This document shows positions 8,350-18,596 of a DNA stretch of 64,000 nucleotides, piece by piece. How positions within the stretch are numbered: position 1 is the first letter of the stretch; each line of letters begins with the position of its first letter. The position numbers and the translations under genes were made by a program. The stretch comes from CBDDBK01 sp965225715 (GTDB taxonomy: Bacteria > Bacteroidota > Bacteroidia > Cytophagales > Flammeovirgaceae), in the NCBI GenBank assembly GCA_965225715.1, contig CBDDBK010000004.1, forward strand, positions 496,001 through 560,000. The letters run 5' to 3'. The notes under the pieces were generated by a model. It was not told the DNA's origin and did not search any database. It saw only the letters and a list, made by a program, of their open reading frames with translations.

Positions 8350-10770
8350 ATGCGTTTGACAAGTTTAAGTCTTCTCTATTTATTTTTTTGCTTTGTTCTA
8401 AAAAGTCAAGAAATAGATAAAAGAAATAGGGAAAAAAAAGACATGAATACTTTTTTTCAAGTTTTAAACCTTGAAAATCAAAAGGCTATAGAAGGTGTTT
8501 ATATTCATGACAAGCAAAATTATACGCTTAGCGATAGTTTGGGCTATTTTAAGATTGAAGGTTTTAGCAATACCGACAGTCTTTTTTTTCAACATATTAA
8601 TTATGAGTTACGAGTAATCGCTTTTAAAGATTTAAAGACTCCTGTTTTTTTAAAAGCCTTACCCACTCAATTAGAGGATATAACGGTCTTAGGTGATAAA
8701 TGGCATCTTTTAGAAGAAGCTCAAACCCAAGAGCAAATTACTTTAAATTTCAAAAATATCACTTTTCAACAGAATCAAACCAGCGCAGATTTATTAGCCA
8801 GTACAGGTGAAATTAGTCTTCAAAAAAGCCAGCAAGGCGGAGGAAGTCCAATGTTAAGGGGCTTTGCTGCCAATCGAGTCTTATTAGTTTTAGACGGCAT
8901 AAGATTAAACAATGCTATTTATAGAAGCGGAAATCTTCAAAATATTATCTCTGTAGATGCTCAAAGTCTCGAAAAAGTAGATATTCTTTTTGGGGCTGCT
9001 TCTTTGCTTTATGGAAGCGATGCTTTAGGAGGTGCTCTTGTTTTTGAAACTTTTCGTCCAAGATTTTTGGGCGAAGATAAAACAAAACTGCTTACAGGAA
9101 AAAGTTTCTTGCGTTATACCAACAACAATCATGAACAAACAGGTCATTTAAGTTTTAATTTTGCCAGCCCAAAGCTATCAACATTTACCAGCTTAACCTG
9201 GAGTACTTTTAAAGATTTAAGAGCAGGGAAAAAACGCATTAATGGATCTGCAGATTTCGGAAAAAACCTTTTTTATGTAGATAGAATAAATGGATTGGAT
9301 AGCATAATTTTTAATCCTAACCCAGAACGTCAACTCTTTTCTGGTTATAGCCAATGGAATATTTTACAAAAAATTAATCTTCAAATCTATAAACGTCTTA
9401 ACTTAATTTATACTTTTCATTATACCAGTTCTTCAAATATTCCTCGCTATGACCAACTCACGCGACTAAGAGCAGATTTACCACGTTCGGCAACTTGGTT
9501 TTACGGACCACAAAAATGGTTTTTGCATCAACTTAGTTTTTTCCATCAAACTGAAAAACGACTCATAGATAATTTACAACTTATATTTGCTTATCAACGC
9601 TTAGATGAAGATCGTTTCGATAGAAGATTCCAAAGCAATAATCTTCGAAAACGTTTTGAAGATGTCGATATACTTTCTTTAAATTTGACTATTAATAAAC
9701 TTTTCAATCAAAAACACCATATTTTTTATGGCTTAGAGGCTATATATAATAAAGTGCGTTCTCAAGCTTTTTTAGAAAATATAAATACGCAATTTCTTTC
9801 GCCCACATTGTCTCGTTATCCTAATGGCGGCAGCAAATATTATAATTTTGGCGCTTTTCTAAATTATAAATGGCAAATAAATAATAGTGCTTTTTTAAAT
9901 GCTGGTTTACGTTATAATCATATTTTATTGTATAGCATTTTTAATCAAAATGATTTACCTTTTGACAATTTTGATATTAATACAGGAGCTTGGAGTACAG
10001 GGATTCAGTATGTTTTTTCACCTAATAATTGGCTTTTAAAAACAGGGTTTTCCACGGCTTTTCGGGCCCCAAATTTAGATGATGTAGCTAAAGTGTTCGA
10101 ATCAGGGGAAGGCATTGTTGTTGTACCAAATCCGGATTTGGCTTCCGAATATACGTATCAATTAGAATTGAGTATCAAAAAAAAATGGAACAAAAAATTG
10201 ACCTTTAATTTGGTTGGTTTTTATAATTGGCTTGAAAATATTGCTGTGAGAAGAAACTTTAGCTTTCAAGGACAGGATTCTATTTTTTTTGATGGTGAAC
10301 TTAGTCAAGTACAAAGTGTAATCAATGCTGGTAGTGGTTATATTTGGGGTTTGAATGCCAAGTTAGAATATACTATTTTTGAAACCTTATCTTTATTATC
10401 AACTTTTACCTACCTAAAAGGCTTGGAGCATGAAAGCCAAACAAATCTTAGACATGTTGCTCCTCCTTTTGGAAAAACTGTCCTAACTTTTGATAAATCT
10501 TGGATTCGTTTAGCTATAATTGCTCAATACAGTCGGGGCATTGATTTCAAAAACTTAGCTCTTTCCGAACAAAATAAACCCTATCTTTATGATCATGAAG
10601 GTGCTTTACCTTGGTGGATTCTAAATTTTAAAGCTGAAATGACTTTTGTTCATAGCTGGAAAATTCTATTGTATTTAGAAAATTTATTTGATCAACATTA
10701 CAGAACCTATTCCTCAGGAATCAGTGGCGGAGGCCGTTCGTTTAGTATAACTTTATATAAAGATTTTTGA
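8350..10770 (+). CDS. TonB-dependent outer-membrane receptor
   Basis: The 806-residue protein has a short signal peptide (residues 1-19), a carboxypeptidase-like regulatory fold (about 35-105), a plug domain (about 115-230, with SPMLRGFAANRVLLVLDGIR and GAASLLYGSDALGGAL) and a C-terminal 22-strand-type beta barrel ending in SFSITLYKDF. Such receptors import siderophores, haem, vitamins or oligomers using TonB energy. The plug resembles haem/siderophore receptors more than SusC, because it lacks a SusC signature and a SusD partner. It stands alone between the glpD relic and a convergent M23 peptidase gene. Substrate not determinable. Confidence 0.9.
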   Translation: MRLTSLSLLYLFFCFVLKSQEIDKRNREKKDMNTFFQVLNLENQKAIEGVYIHDKQNYTLSDSLGYFKIEGFSNTDSLFFQHINYELRVIAFKDLKTPVFLKALPTQLEDITVLGDKWHLLEEAQTQEQITLNFKNITFQQNQTSADLLASTGEISLQKSQQGGGSPMLRGFAANRVLLVLDGIRLNNAIYRSGNLQNIISVDAQSLEKVDILFGAASLLYGSDALGGALVFETFRPRFLGEDKTKLLTGKSFLRYTNNNHEQTGHLSFNFASPKLSTFTSLTWSTFKDLRAGKKRINGSADFGKNLFYVDRINGLDSIIFNPNPERQLFSGYSQWNILQKINLQIYKRLNLIYTFHYTSSSNIPRYDQLTRLRADLPRSATWFYGPQKWFLHQLSFFHQTEKRLIDNLQLIFAYQRLDEDRFDRRFQSNNLRKRFEDVDILSLNLTINKLFNQKHHIFYGLEAIYNKVRSQAFLENINTQFLSPTLSRYPNGGSKYYNFGAFLNYKWQINNSAFLNAGLRYNHILLYSIFNQNDLPFDNFDINTGAWSTGIQYVFSPNNWLLKTGFSTAFRAPNLDDVAKVFESGEGIVVVPNPDLASEYTYQLELSIKKKWNKKLTFNLVGFYNWLENIAVRRNFSFQGQDSIFFDGELSQVQSVINAGSGYIWGLNAKLEYTIFETLSLLSTFTYLKGLEHESQTNLRHVAPPFGKTVLTFDKSWIRLAIIAQYSRGIDFKNLALSEQNKPYLYDHEGALPWWILNFKAEMTFVHSWKILLYLENLFDQHYRTYSSGISGGGRSFSITLYKDF

Positions 10771-10820
10771 AAATCCATTTCTAAAATAACTAAAAATGGG
10801 CATAGCCTTTTTTTATTTTT

Positions 10821-11756
10821 TCAAAAGTAGATTAAATCAGTTGGGTCTATAGGATTACCTTTAAACCAAAGTTCAAAATGAAGATGTTGGCCAGAAGTAT
10901 TTGTGCCTGTGTTTCCTATCACAGCAATTGCTTGCCCTACATCAACTTTATCGCCTTGTTTTTTTAAAAGTTTAGAGTTGTGCTTATAAACAGATATAAA
11001 TCCATTTTCATGTTGTATTCCAATGATATAACCATCATTCTCTGTCCAGTAGGAAAAAACAACAGTTCCTGTAGCAACTGCTAAAATAAGTTCATTTTTT
11101 TCTACATTAATATCAATACCATAGTGCGTAGATGAATATCCTCTATAAGAAACAACTGTTTGTAGGCTACTAATAGGTGGAAAGAATAAGTGATTTCTGG
11201 CTTCCAAACGATCTTCATTTAATACGTAGGCGCCTTTTTTGACATTGGATTGTTCGTATTCTCTTCGAAATTCCAGCTCTTTATCACTCAATTCACTCAA
11301 TTCGGTAATGTCAATCAAACTTTCACTATCCTCTTTAGTCATACTTTTATCAGCTTCTTGACGTTCAATATATTTAGGATTAAAAAGAGTTTGTAAACTT
11401 TCTATATATTGATCGTTAATATTAGTATTATATTCGAGAGTATCAATTTTTTTTAATAAAAAAACAATTTTTTTTTCAAGTTTTTTCTGTTTACTGCGCG
11501 GGTCAAAATACCTGCTCAATACTGTTGTAGAAACTAAGAAACCGAATATAGTAAAGAGGCTAAATAGCACAAAACAAAAAGATAAAATTCGGGCATAATT
11601 GAGCTTAAAAGTTATCTTAGGTTCAAAATTTTCTTCGGAATATATAATAAGAATATATTTGGTAATCAGAAGATCAAATAATTTTTTTAACTTATCTTTT
11701 ATCAAGGTAGTAAAATTGGTTAAGTAATACGGTTTAGTAAAAAAAACGAATAACAA
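10821..11756 (-). CDS. M23 family (LytM-like) peptidoglycan endopeptidase, membrane-anchored
   Basis: An N-terminal transmembrane helix (about residues 57-77) is followed by a coiled-coil segment and a C-terminal M23 domain. The zinc ligands are visible: H211 and D215 in HYGID, and H291/H293 in HLHFELW. Family members cleave peptide bridges of peptidoglycan or act as regulators of cell-wall hydrolysis, facing the periplasm. No ATG is available at the 5' end. The coordinate given uses a TTG, and a second TTG at 11705 (giving 294 residues starting IKDKLKK) looks more natural for this family. It is convergent with the TonB receptor gene. Confidence 0.85.
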   Translation of the reverse strand: MLFVFFTKPYYLTNFTTLIKDKLKKLFDLLITKYILIIYSEENFEPKITFKLNYARILSFCFVLFSLFTIFGFLVSTTVLSRYFDPRSKQKKLEKKIVFLLKKIDTLEYNTNINDQYIESLQTLFNPKYIERQEADKSMTKEDSESLIDITELSELSDKELEFRREYEQSNVKKGAYVLNEDRLEARNHLFFPPISSLQTVVSYRGYSSTHYGIDINVEKNELILAVATGTVVFSYWTENDGYIIGIQHENGFISVYKHNSKLLKKQGDKVDVGQAIAVIGNTGTNTSGQHLHFELWFKGNPIDPTDLIYF

Positions 11757-12003
11757 AACTAATTAAAAATATTTAATTTTTCTTTAAATTAATGGGTAGG
11801 AATATTCTTTAGATATTTTTAGAACAATAGGATAGATATATTTATTGTTTTTTCTTAATTGTAAGGAACTTATTTTTAGTATCTTCATAAATTAAAGAAG
11901 AATTTAATAATTATAACTTTGCTATAAAAATAGTGCGTTAGATAAAAAAAATAACAATAGACCAGCTTTGCATTTAATTTTACCTTGCTTAAATCATTAT
12001 ATT

Positions 12004-12630
12004 TTGAAGATCTATAAATCTCTGTTTATCAGTTTATTATTAATTCTAATTATTTCTTTTCCTTCAAAAACTCAGAGCTATTGGGGTGTAAAAGGCGAGT
12101 TGCAGCGTTTACAGGTAGGTTTTTCACCTTTTTTAAATCAAATACTTGAATCTCAATATGGAATAGGCTTAGTATTTAAACATTTACAAACAAAAGATCT
12201 TGGTATTCAAATAGAACTTAACTATATCCAAAAAAGTTTTAATCTTATTAATATCGATTCTGCCATGGCTTTTGATTTTATAGAATTACCAATATACTGT
12301 CATTGGATTTTTTTATATAGAAAGCGTTATGATCTTTTTATAAATATTGGTAGTTTTATCGGTTATGCTTTCCAAGCAACTTTAAGTCAAGGCGGTTTGA
12401 CGCGTAATTTTGAATTAAGACCAGCGCTTGATTTAGTTTGGCAACATGGCATTACGGTGAATGGAGGATTAAATTTAAAAACTAGCTTAGGGCATTTTCA
12501 GTTTAGTGCAGGTTTTATTTATCACTGGACAAATCTTGAAAATCCTAAATTTGATCAAACAGGACGAAGTTCTAAGTTTGGTGGTTTTACTTCTCAACTC
12601 ATTTATTTTTTACCTAAAAAGAATAAATAA
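12004..12630 (+). CDS. Outer-membrane beta-barrel protein (PorT-like family)
   Basis: The product of about 209 residues starts with a clear signal peptide (KIYKSLFISLLLILIISFP) and continues as alternating amphipathic strands with aromatic ends, typical of the small outer-membrane barrel family to which PorT belongs. I chose the TTG at 12004 because it places a lysine-rich n-region before the hydrophobic core. An upstream TTG at 11968 is possible. A good -7 element, TAACTTTG, lies at 11914-11921, though no TTG is well spaced upstream of it. The exact function is unknown. It ends just before a terminator shared with the next, convergent gene. Confidence 0.65.
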   Translation: MKIYKSLFISLLLILIISFPSKTQSYWGVKGELQRLQVGFSPFLNQILESQYGIGLVFKHLQTKDLGIQIELNYIQKSFNLINIDSAMAFDFIELPIYCHWIFLYRKRYDLFINIGSFIGYAFQATLSQGGLTRNFELRPALDLVWQHGITVNGGLNLKTSLGHFQFSAGFIYHWTNLENPKFDQTGRSSKFGGFTSQLIYFLPKKNK

Positions 12631-12660
12631 ATTTGGAAAATTGAGAATATTAGAATATTT

Positions 12661-12701
12661 GGACAACTAACTTATATAATACAGATATGTTAGTTGTCCT
12701 T
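12661..12701. terminator. Bidirectional rho-independent terminator
   Basis: A perfect 11-bp stem, GGACAACTAAC with GTTAGTTGTCC, encloses a 17-nt loop and lies between two convergent genes. Short T-rich flanks occur on both strands. Confidence 0.7.
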
Positions 12702-12719
12702 AATTATCTAATTTTGCTT

Positions 12720-13823
12720 CTATTTATCTTGTTGAGTCAAAGATTCTTTTATACTTGCTAACCATATTTCATTTCCTTTTTTGCCTGCTAAAATATAGTT
12801 TCCTTCTTCTGTTGTTATGATATCGTTAATAGATTTAGTCTCATCTTCATATTTATTTTCCCAGAGTTTTTTACCCTGAGCATCAACCTTGATAACTATA
12901 GGATTTTCTGTTTTGTTTATTTTATCCCGAACTAACCCAGCTAATAAATACCCTCCATCTAAAGATTTTGTCATAGCTTTAGCAACTTCATAATTATATC
13001 CCCCATAATGTTTTTCCCATACTTTATTGCCTTTAGAGTCTACTTCTATTAACCATACATCATGATGTCCTGTTTTACTAGCCGTACAACCTGTCAAAAT
13101 ATAGTGGTTTTTTTGTGTAATAAGTAAATCATGAATAATATCATCTTTTAGTCCGCCCTCTGTTTTTTCCCATACTTTATTACCTTTAAAATCTATTTCT
13201 ATTAGCCATAAATCTTGAATAGAAATTCCGGTACTGCCTGCAAGTAAATAACTATTATTATTTGTAGCAATCAGGTTGTATCCAGTAGTCCTGTGTTTTT
13301 TTTCATAGGTTTTTTCCCATAGCTTATGACCTGCATTATTAACTTTTCTAAAATTAATATATTCATAATTCTGACGATCCCCATATTTAGTTTCTTTCCA
13401 AGACATCACATATCCTGTATCAGAAGTTATAATCAATCCACTATTAAAGACTTTTTTATAACCACTACTATAAAAATGTTCCCAAACTAATTCTCCTGTA
13501 TAGCTAACTTTAGCAAGCCAAGTACCTTTTTGTCCTATCTTATATCCAGACAAAATATAGCCACTATCAGGATGATTAACTAAAGATGCAATTTCATAAC
13601 CTGAATAGGTTTGTTCCCATATTACCTTTCCAGATTTATTAATTTTTATTAATTTTGAGTCATTTTTACTCACACCTGACCCGTATGTTGCAAAAAGGTA
13701 GTCCCCATCGTCAGTGACTATTATATGACAAACCCAGCCATTTCCGTAGGTTTGTTCCCATTGAATTTGTTGCCCAAATACTTGAAAAGAAAAAGCAAAT
13801 ACTAGTAATAATATAATTCTCAT
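12720..13823 (-). CDS. Secreted beta-propeller-like repeat protein
   Basis: The 367 residues start with a signal peptide (residues 1-18, ending VFGQQ). About seven repeats of 45-50 residues follow, each with a WEQTYGG- or WEKxYGG-like strand and a GYILxG or YLLAG strand, for example KVWEKTEGG and GYLLAGL. This pattern fits the secreted propeller proteins common in Bacteroidota. No T9SS sorting domain is present at the end (SIKESLTQQDK), so it is probably periplasmic or released through another route. No catalytic motif is visible. It is convergent with the barrel protein gene and shares its terminator. Confidence 0.7.
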   Translation of the reverse strand: MRIILLLVFAFSFQVFGQQIQWEQTYGNGWVCHIIVTDDGDYLFATYGSGVSKNDSKLIKINKSGKVIWEQTYSGYEIASLVNHPDSGYILSGYKIGQKGTWLAKVSYTGELVWEHFYSSGYKKVFNSGLIITSDTGYVMSWKETKYGDRQNYEYINFRKVNNAGHKLWEKTYEKKHRTTGYNLIATNNNSYLLAGSTGISIQDLWLIEIDFKGNKVWEKTEGGLKDDIIHDLLITQKNHYILTGCTASKTGHHDVWLIEVDSKGNKVWEKHYGGYNYEVAKAMTKSLDGGYLLAGLVRDKINKTENPIVIKVDAQGKKLWENKYEDETKSINDIITTEEGNYILAGKKGNEIWLASIKESLTQQDK

Positions 13824-13986
13824 TATTTTGTTGTATTAAAATTAAATTTTATATTAAGTAAATAATCTATGTTAAGTTAATTAAAAAAAGCATCTATTTG
13901 GCTATAACGATAGTTACACTTATCTGGTTTGCAGATTATAAATTGAAATGGTTTTTTTAAATATTTATTTTTGAAAGAAAACCAAA

Positions 13987-14075
13987 TATAGCAATACTAT
14001 TTTTATCTCAGAAATGTTCATTTTAAATATCAATGAGTTAAACCCTCTAAAAATCCTTTTTCAAGTAAGGCGATT
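13987..14075 (-). repeat. Dispersed ~85-bp intergenic repeat, copy R2
   Basis: Near-full copy in reverse orientation: TATAGCAATACTATTTTTAT, then TCTCAGAAATGTTCATTTTA and TGAGTTAAACCCTCTAAAAA. It lies in the 519-bp gap between two divergent genes. Apart from this copy and a TAGCTTTG (-7-like) at about 14264, I see nothing in that gap. Confidence 0.8.
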
Positions 14076-14342
14076 AATACCAGTTCCAAAATTAAAAAAA
14101 TATGTGTGTTACAACACAAATAGCCCCCTTTTAATGTTACAAAAAATATATTACTTTGTAATCTTTTTTTATACGAGAACTATTCCAAAGAATGATAATT
14201 AGCTTTAAATAAGTTGAAAAACCTTTATAATTTATAGTTTAAATTATAATTAATTATATTTAGCTTTGGAATTTTAAAGGATTTATTATTATTTATTTTA
14301 CTATCAAATTATTATCTGCATAATTCTATATTAAAAAAATTG

Positions 14343-14756
14343 ATGGGACCTTTTAAAAGATCAATTAAAAGTATTTTTTATTGCATTTTAGGCACATGGT
14401 TTATATTTATTCCGTTGCTTCTAAATCTTTATGTGCATTGTTTAACGACAATTAAAGAACAAAGTATTGAAATAAAACAAGTTCTTGATATAGAGGAACA
14501 AGCCGAAAATACTTCTTCAAAAAAAATAAAACTAAGGCCTAATATTAGGAACTTTACAATTCCTAATTTTATAAAAATCATTTTAAAAATATCAAAACAA
14601 ACTCCATTTAACTTTACAGAAAAAAAATTTTCTTTTTTTGATTTTGGATATAAAAAAAAATATATATACCATAAAATAAAAATATTTGATAATCAAATAT
14701 TTACCTGCCTTTATAGTATCTTTTATTATTTCTTACTTTTGCCTCGCGCGCCATAA
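14343..14756 (+). CDS. Hypothetical membrane protein
   Basis: The 137-residue frame has one clear N-terminal membrane helix (about residues 10-30, FYCILGTWFIFIPLLLNLYV), a short charged segment, and a lysine- and phenylalanine-rich C-terminal half with a second hydrophobic stretch at the end. A -7-like TAGCTTTG lies about 75 nt upstream. It precedes secDF by 136 bp, a gap that includes a weak stem (AGGCTAAT/ATTAGCCT, 14771-14807). No family recognised. The composition resembles its AT-rich surroundings, so a chance open frame remains possible. Confidence 0.45.
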   Translation: MGPFKRSIKSIFYCILGTWFIFIPLLLNLYVHCLTTIKEQSIEIKQVLDIEEQAENTSSKKIKLRPNIRNFTIPNFIKIILKISKQTPFNFTEKKFSFFDFGYKKKYIYHKIKIFDNQIFTCLYSIFYYFLLLPRAP

Positions 14757-14892
14757 TTATATTTTTAAGAAGGCTAATACTTTATTTTAACCTGACTTGA
14801 TTAGCCTATGACTTCTACTAAAATTTAATTTTCAAAATATACCTATTTAAAATTTTATATACTTTTTATTTTTTTATTACATCATCTCAGAT

Positions 14893-17800
14893 ATGAAAAA
14901 TAAGGCTTTTATTCTTACGTTAACTGCTATTATTACGGTTTTATGTATTTATTATCTTTCTTTTAACTTAATTTCTTATAATATTGAAAAGAAAGCAGAT
15001 ATTTTTTCTACAGAAATTAAAGAAGATAACAATGAAGAAATCAGTACGATTAATACAATTCAAAAACAAACATATTTAGATTCTTTATGGAATGAAGTTG
15101 TATACGATTTTTTTGGATTTTATCAATACACATATAAAGATATAAAGGAAAATGGACTAAGCTTAGGTTTAGACTTGCAAGGTGGTATTCATTTGACTTT
15201 AGAGATTTCACCTAAAGATATTTTACTTGGACTATCAGATGGAAATAAAGATAGTGACTTTCAAGAGGCGCTTGCCAAAGCTTCAGAAGCTCAAAAAAAT
15301 AGTCAAACCGGTTATGTAGATTTATTTTTAAAAGCACTTAAAGAAGTAAATCCTAATAAAACGTTAGCTGATATTTTTGCAAATAGTGCTAACCGAAGTA
15401 ATATTGATTATAAAAGTAGTGATGAAGATGTTGAGAAATTTATAAAGATAGAGGTTAAAAATGCTACTGCTAGGGCTTTTAATATTATTCGAACGCGTAT
15501 AGATAAGTTTGGAGTTTCACAACCTAATATTCAACTTATACCCGGTACTGGACGTATTCAAGTCGAGTTACCAGGTGCTAATAATCCTAAAAGGGTAAAA
15601 AAATTATTACAAGGTGTAGCTAAACTTGAATTTTTAGAAGTCTGGCCTTTGCAAGATGCTATTATCCATTTACAAAGTTTGGATAAGGCTTGGCTAGAGT
15701 ATGAAAAAAGTTTATCAGAAATAAGCACAAAAATAGGGGATACTTTTAATCTTATAGAAATTGAAGAAGATAGTATAAAAGAAGCTTCGGAAGAACTAAC
15801 TACTTTAACCAAAAATGCAGATAATTTCAATGATGGTTCTGATAAGCTTAGTGATGAAGATGATTTAGGATTTCAAGATTTACTTGCAGATGAAGAAGTA
15901 GAAACACAAATAGAACAAGAAAATATAGATGAAATAGAAACACCTACAGATTCAAGTACCGACAAAAACGATACTTCGATTGGAGAACTTTATGAAAATA
16001 CAGATAGTTTAGCATCAGAAAATAACGATAGTACTCCTCAGGAAACTTCTGCTTTATTTAATCGTTTAGCTTCTCAAAATAATTTGGTTTACAGCCAAAA
16101 AGATACAGGTACTATTAGTAAAATTTTAAATTATGCCAAAGAAAAAAATATTGTTCCCAAAGATATGTTTTTTCTTTGGGGGGTTAAGCCTATTGGTGAG
16201 AGTGACCAAACAGGTGAGTCTTTTTTCCAAGTTTATACTGTCAAAAGATATCAAAGTCAACGAAATGCTTTAACAGGAGAAGCTATTACCGATGCTCGTC
16301 AAGATTTTGATCGTAATGGCTCACCTGATATATCTATGACAATGAATGTTCAAGGTGCTAAAAAATGGGCAAAGATGACTCGAGAAAATATTGATAATCA
16401 AATAGCTATTATTTTAGATAACTATGTTTATTCGGCACCTGTTGTTCAATCTGAAATTCCAAATGGACAATCTTCTATTTCAGGTAGTTTCACTATAGAA
16501 GAGGCTCAAGATTTGGCAAATATTTTAAAAGCTGGAAAACTACCTGCGCCTACCCGTATCGTTGAAGAAGCTATTGTTGGACCAACTTTAAGTCTTCAAT
16601 CTCAAAAACAAGGTATAACTTCTATTGTTAGTGGCTTACTTCTAATTGTAATTTTCATGATTCTCTATTATGGAATAGGTGGTGGTATTGCCAATGTGGC
16701 ACTTTTAGTTAACATTTTCTTTATTATGGGGCTTTTGGCTAATTTTAATGCTGCCTTAACGCTTCCTGGTATTGCTGGTATTGTTTTAACCATTGGTATG
16801 TCTATTGATGCTAATGTTTTAATTTTCGAACGGATTAAAGAAGAATTAGCAAATAAAACTCAAAATACCAAACTACGGGTTATTGTTGCCGAAGGTTATA
16901 AAAAAGCCTATTGGACTATATTTGATTCTAATTTAACAACTCTAATTACAGCAGTTATTTTATATCTTTTAGGAGCTGGTCCCGTAAAAGGTTTTGCTGT
17001 TACTCTTATTATCGGTGTACTTTGTTCTTTCTTTTCTGCTGTTTTTATCACTCGAATGATAGTTGAATGGGCTATCAATAGAAATAAATCCATATCATCC
17101 ATATCATTTGATACATTTGTTTCTAAATCTATTTTAAAAAATATGAATTTTAAGTTTTTAAACCATCGAAAAATTGCTTATGTTTTTTCAGGATTGCTCA
17201 TTTTAATTGGTATAGGTGTAATCATTTCTAAAGGTCTTAATTTAGGTGTAGATTTTCAAGGTGGGCGTTCTTTTGTAGTTGAGTTTAGTCAAAACTTAGA
17301 ACCTAGTGATGTTAAATCATCCTTAACTCAAGACCTTAATAATGCAAGTATTGAGGTTAAAACTTATGGAGCTAATAAGACTTTAAAAATCACTACCAAC
17401 TATTTGGTAGATGATGAGAGTGCCGAAGCTGACAGTATAGTTTCAACCCATTTGCATGAAGGACTAAACAAGTTTTCAGGTGAAACTTTAGTAGAAAATA
17501 TTGAGGGTAAATTACCTGAAAATACGTTTAGAATATTAAGTACCAATAAGGTAGGATCTACTATTGCCGATGATATCAAAAATACTTCTCAAAAATCAAT
17601 TCTATTGGCTATTATCGCTATTTTCTTGTATATAACCTTACGTTTTCGAAAATCTCAATTTGGAATAGGAGCTGTTATTGCATTAGTTCATGATAGTCTT
17701 ATGGTGCTTTCTGTTTTTGCCATAGCTGATTTATTTGGCATTACCTTTGAAATAGACCAAATATTCATCGCGGCTATGTTAACTATAGTTGGTTATTCTA

Positions 17801-18132
17801 TTAATGATACCGTAGTTGTTTTTGATAGAGTTAGGGAAGAACTTAATCAACCTAATAAAAGTGGGAATAAAATTTCAGTTTCCTTGCTCAATACTTCTAT
17901 TAATAAAACTTTAAGTAGAACCTTAATTACATCTTTAACAACTTTATTAGTTGTAATTATTTTATTAGTCTTTGGTGGAGAAAGTCTGAGGGGTTTTTCA
18001 TTTGCTTTATTGGTTGGAATTTTATTTGGAACTTATTCCTCTATTTTTATTGCAACACCCATAGTATTTGAAATGCGAAATTTGAAATTTCCTTGGCAAA
18101 CATCAAAAGAATCTCTAAATTCCAAAATTTAG
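14893..18132 (+). CDS. secDF: Fused protein-export membrane protein SecDF
   Basis: The 1079-residue fusion joins SecD and SecF, which use the proton gradient to help complete Sec-dependent translocation. The SecD half starts with one helix (about 5-25) and LGLDLQGGIHLTLE, then its periplasmic P1 region, and five helices with GIVLTIGMSIDANVLIFERI. The SecF half begins near residue 755 with LGVDFQGGRSFVVEF and ends with GYSINDTVVVFDRVREEL and further helices. An acidic, low-complexity stretch rich in D, E, S and T at about residues 309-385 interrupts the P1 domain. It is an unusual, probably flexible periplasmic insertion. Essential for exporting T9SS clients such as the one at 23116. Confidence 0.95.
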   Translation: MKNKAFILTLTAIITVLCIYYLSFNLISYNIEKKADIFSTEIKEDNNEEISTINTIQKQTYLDSLWNEVVYDFFGFYQYTYKDIKENGLSLGLDLQGGIHLTLEISPKDILLGLSDGNKDSDFQEALAKASEAQKNSQTGYVDLFLKALKEVNPNKTLADIFANSANRSNIDYKSSDEDVEKFIKIEVKNATARAFNIIRTRIDKFGVSQPNIQLIPGTGRIQVELPGANNPKRVKKLLQGVAKLEFLEVWPLQDAIIHLQSLDKAWLEYEKSLSEISTKIGDTFNLIEIEEDSIKEASEELTTLTKNADNFNDGSDKLSDEDDLGFQDLLADEEVETQIEQENIDEIETPTDSSTDKNDTSIGELYENTDSLASENNDSTPQETSALFNRLASQNNLVYSQKDTGTISKILNYAKEKNIVPKDMFFLWGVKPIGESDQTGESFFQVYTVKRYQSQRNALTGEAITDARQDFDRNGSPDISMTMNVQGAKKWAKMTRENIDNQIAIILDNYVYSAPVVQSEIPNGQSSISGSFTIEEAQDLANILKAGKLPAPTRIVEEAIVGPTLSLQSQKQGITSIVSGLLLIVIFMILYYGIGGGIANVALLVNIFFIMGLLANFNAALTLPGIAGIVLTIGMSIDANVLIFERIKEELANKTQNTKLRVIVAEGYKKAYWTIFDSNLTTLITAVILYLLGAGPVKGFAVTLIIGVLCSFFSAVFITRMIVEWAINRNKSISSISFDTFVSKSILKNMNFKFLNHRKIAYVFSGLLILIGIGVIISKGLNLGVDFQGGRSFVVEFSQNLEPSDVKSSLTQDLNNASIEVKTYGANKTLKITTNYLVDDESAEADSIVSTHLHEGLNKFSGETLVENIEGKLPENTFRILSTNKVGSTIADDIKNTSQKSILLAIIAIFLYITLRFRKSQFGIGAVIALVHDSLMVLSVFAIADLFGITFEIDQIFIAAMLTIVGYSINDTVVVFDRVREELNQPNKSGNKISVSLLNTSINKTLSRTLITSLTTLLVVIILLVFGGESLRGFSFALLVGILFGTYSSIFIATPIVFEMRNLKFPWQTSKESLNSKI

Positions 18133-18216
18133 AGCTAAAACAATGGTATGTAATTTCTTAAAAATTAAGATGCTGAAAATAAATAAGTTAATATTTAAAA
18201 TAAGCATTATGCTATT

Positions 18217-18582
18217 TTGGGCCAATATGTTGATAGCCTTTGGCGAACAAGTGGCTTTAAGAGTCTTTTTAAGGTGAAGCGTTGGCGTTTTGATTTAACT
18301 GGTGTTGAACAATCTTGTCAGGTATGTTATTCTATTTCTAACGGAGGTTTTGATAAAAACGAAGACTATTTTTCGGCTATTCGGGAGCATTGGTCAGTAG
18401 AGACCAATAATCAATTAAGAACTAAAGAAAAGGCGGTGACCGGGGTTTTATTTCTATGCAAAACCCTGGTAATTAAACTTCTAAAGAAGACAAAGACTAA
18501 AAATATGCTTGCTCAGATCCAGTTATTTCAAGACAAGTTTTCTAAACTTTTGCACTGGCTTAGGAGCATAAATTGTTTATAA
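18217..18582 (+). pseudogene. ISAs1-family transposase, C-terminal remnant
   Basis: The 121-residue fragment matches the end of ISAs1 transposases: a segment around FKSLFKVKRWRF, then CYSISN in place of YYISSL, IREHWSVETNN (the HWxxEN segment with the third acidic residue) and a helix LCKTLVIKLLKKTK. The stretch after HWSVETNN that normally reads HWVLDVTFxED is missing, and all N-terminal domains are absent. The start shown is an arbitrary TTG. It lies between secDF and a DUF4178 gene with no clear terminal repeats. Confidence 0.65.
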
Positions 18583-18596
18583 GAAAGCCCTTTAAT

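Noticed and set aside
14014..14202. Open frame of 62 codons starting MFILNINELNPLKIL
   Set aside because: Its first part is repeat copy R2, and the rest has no recognisable motif. The frame arises from the repeat, not from a gene.
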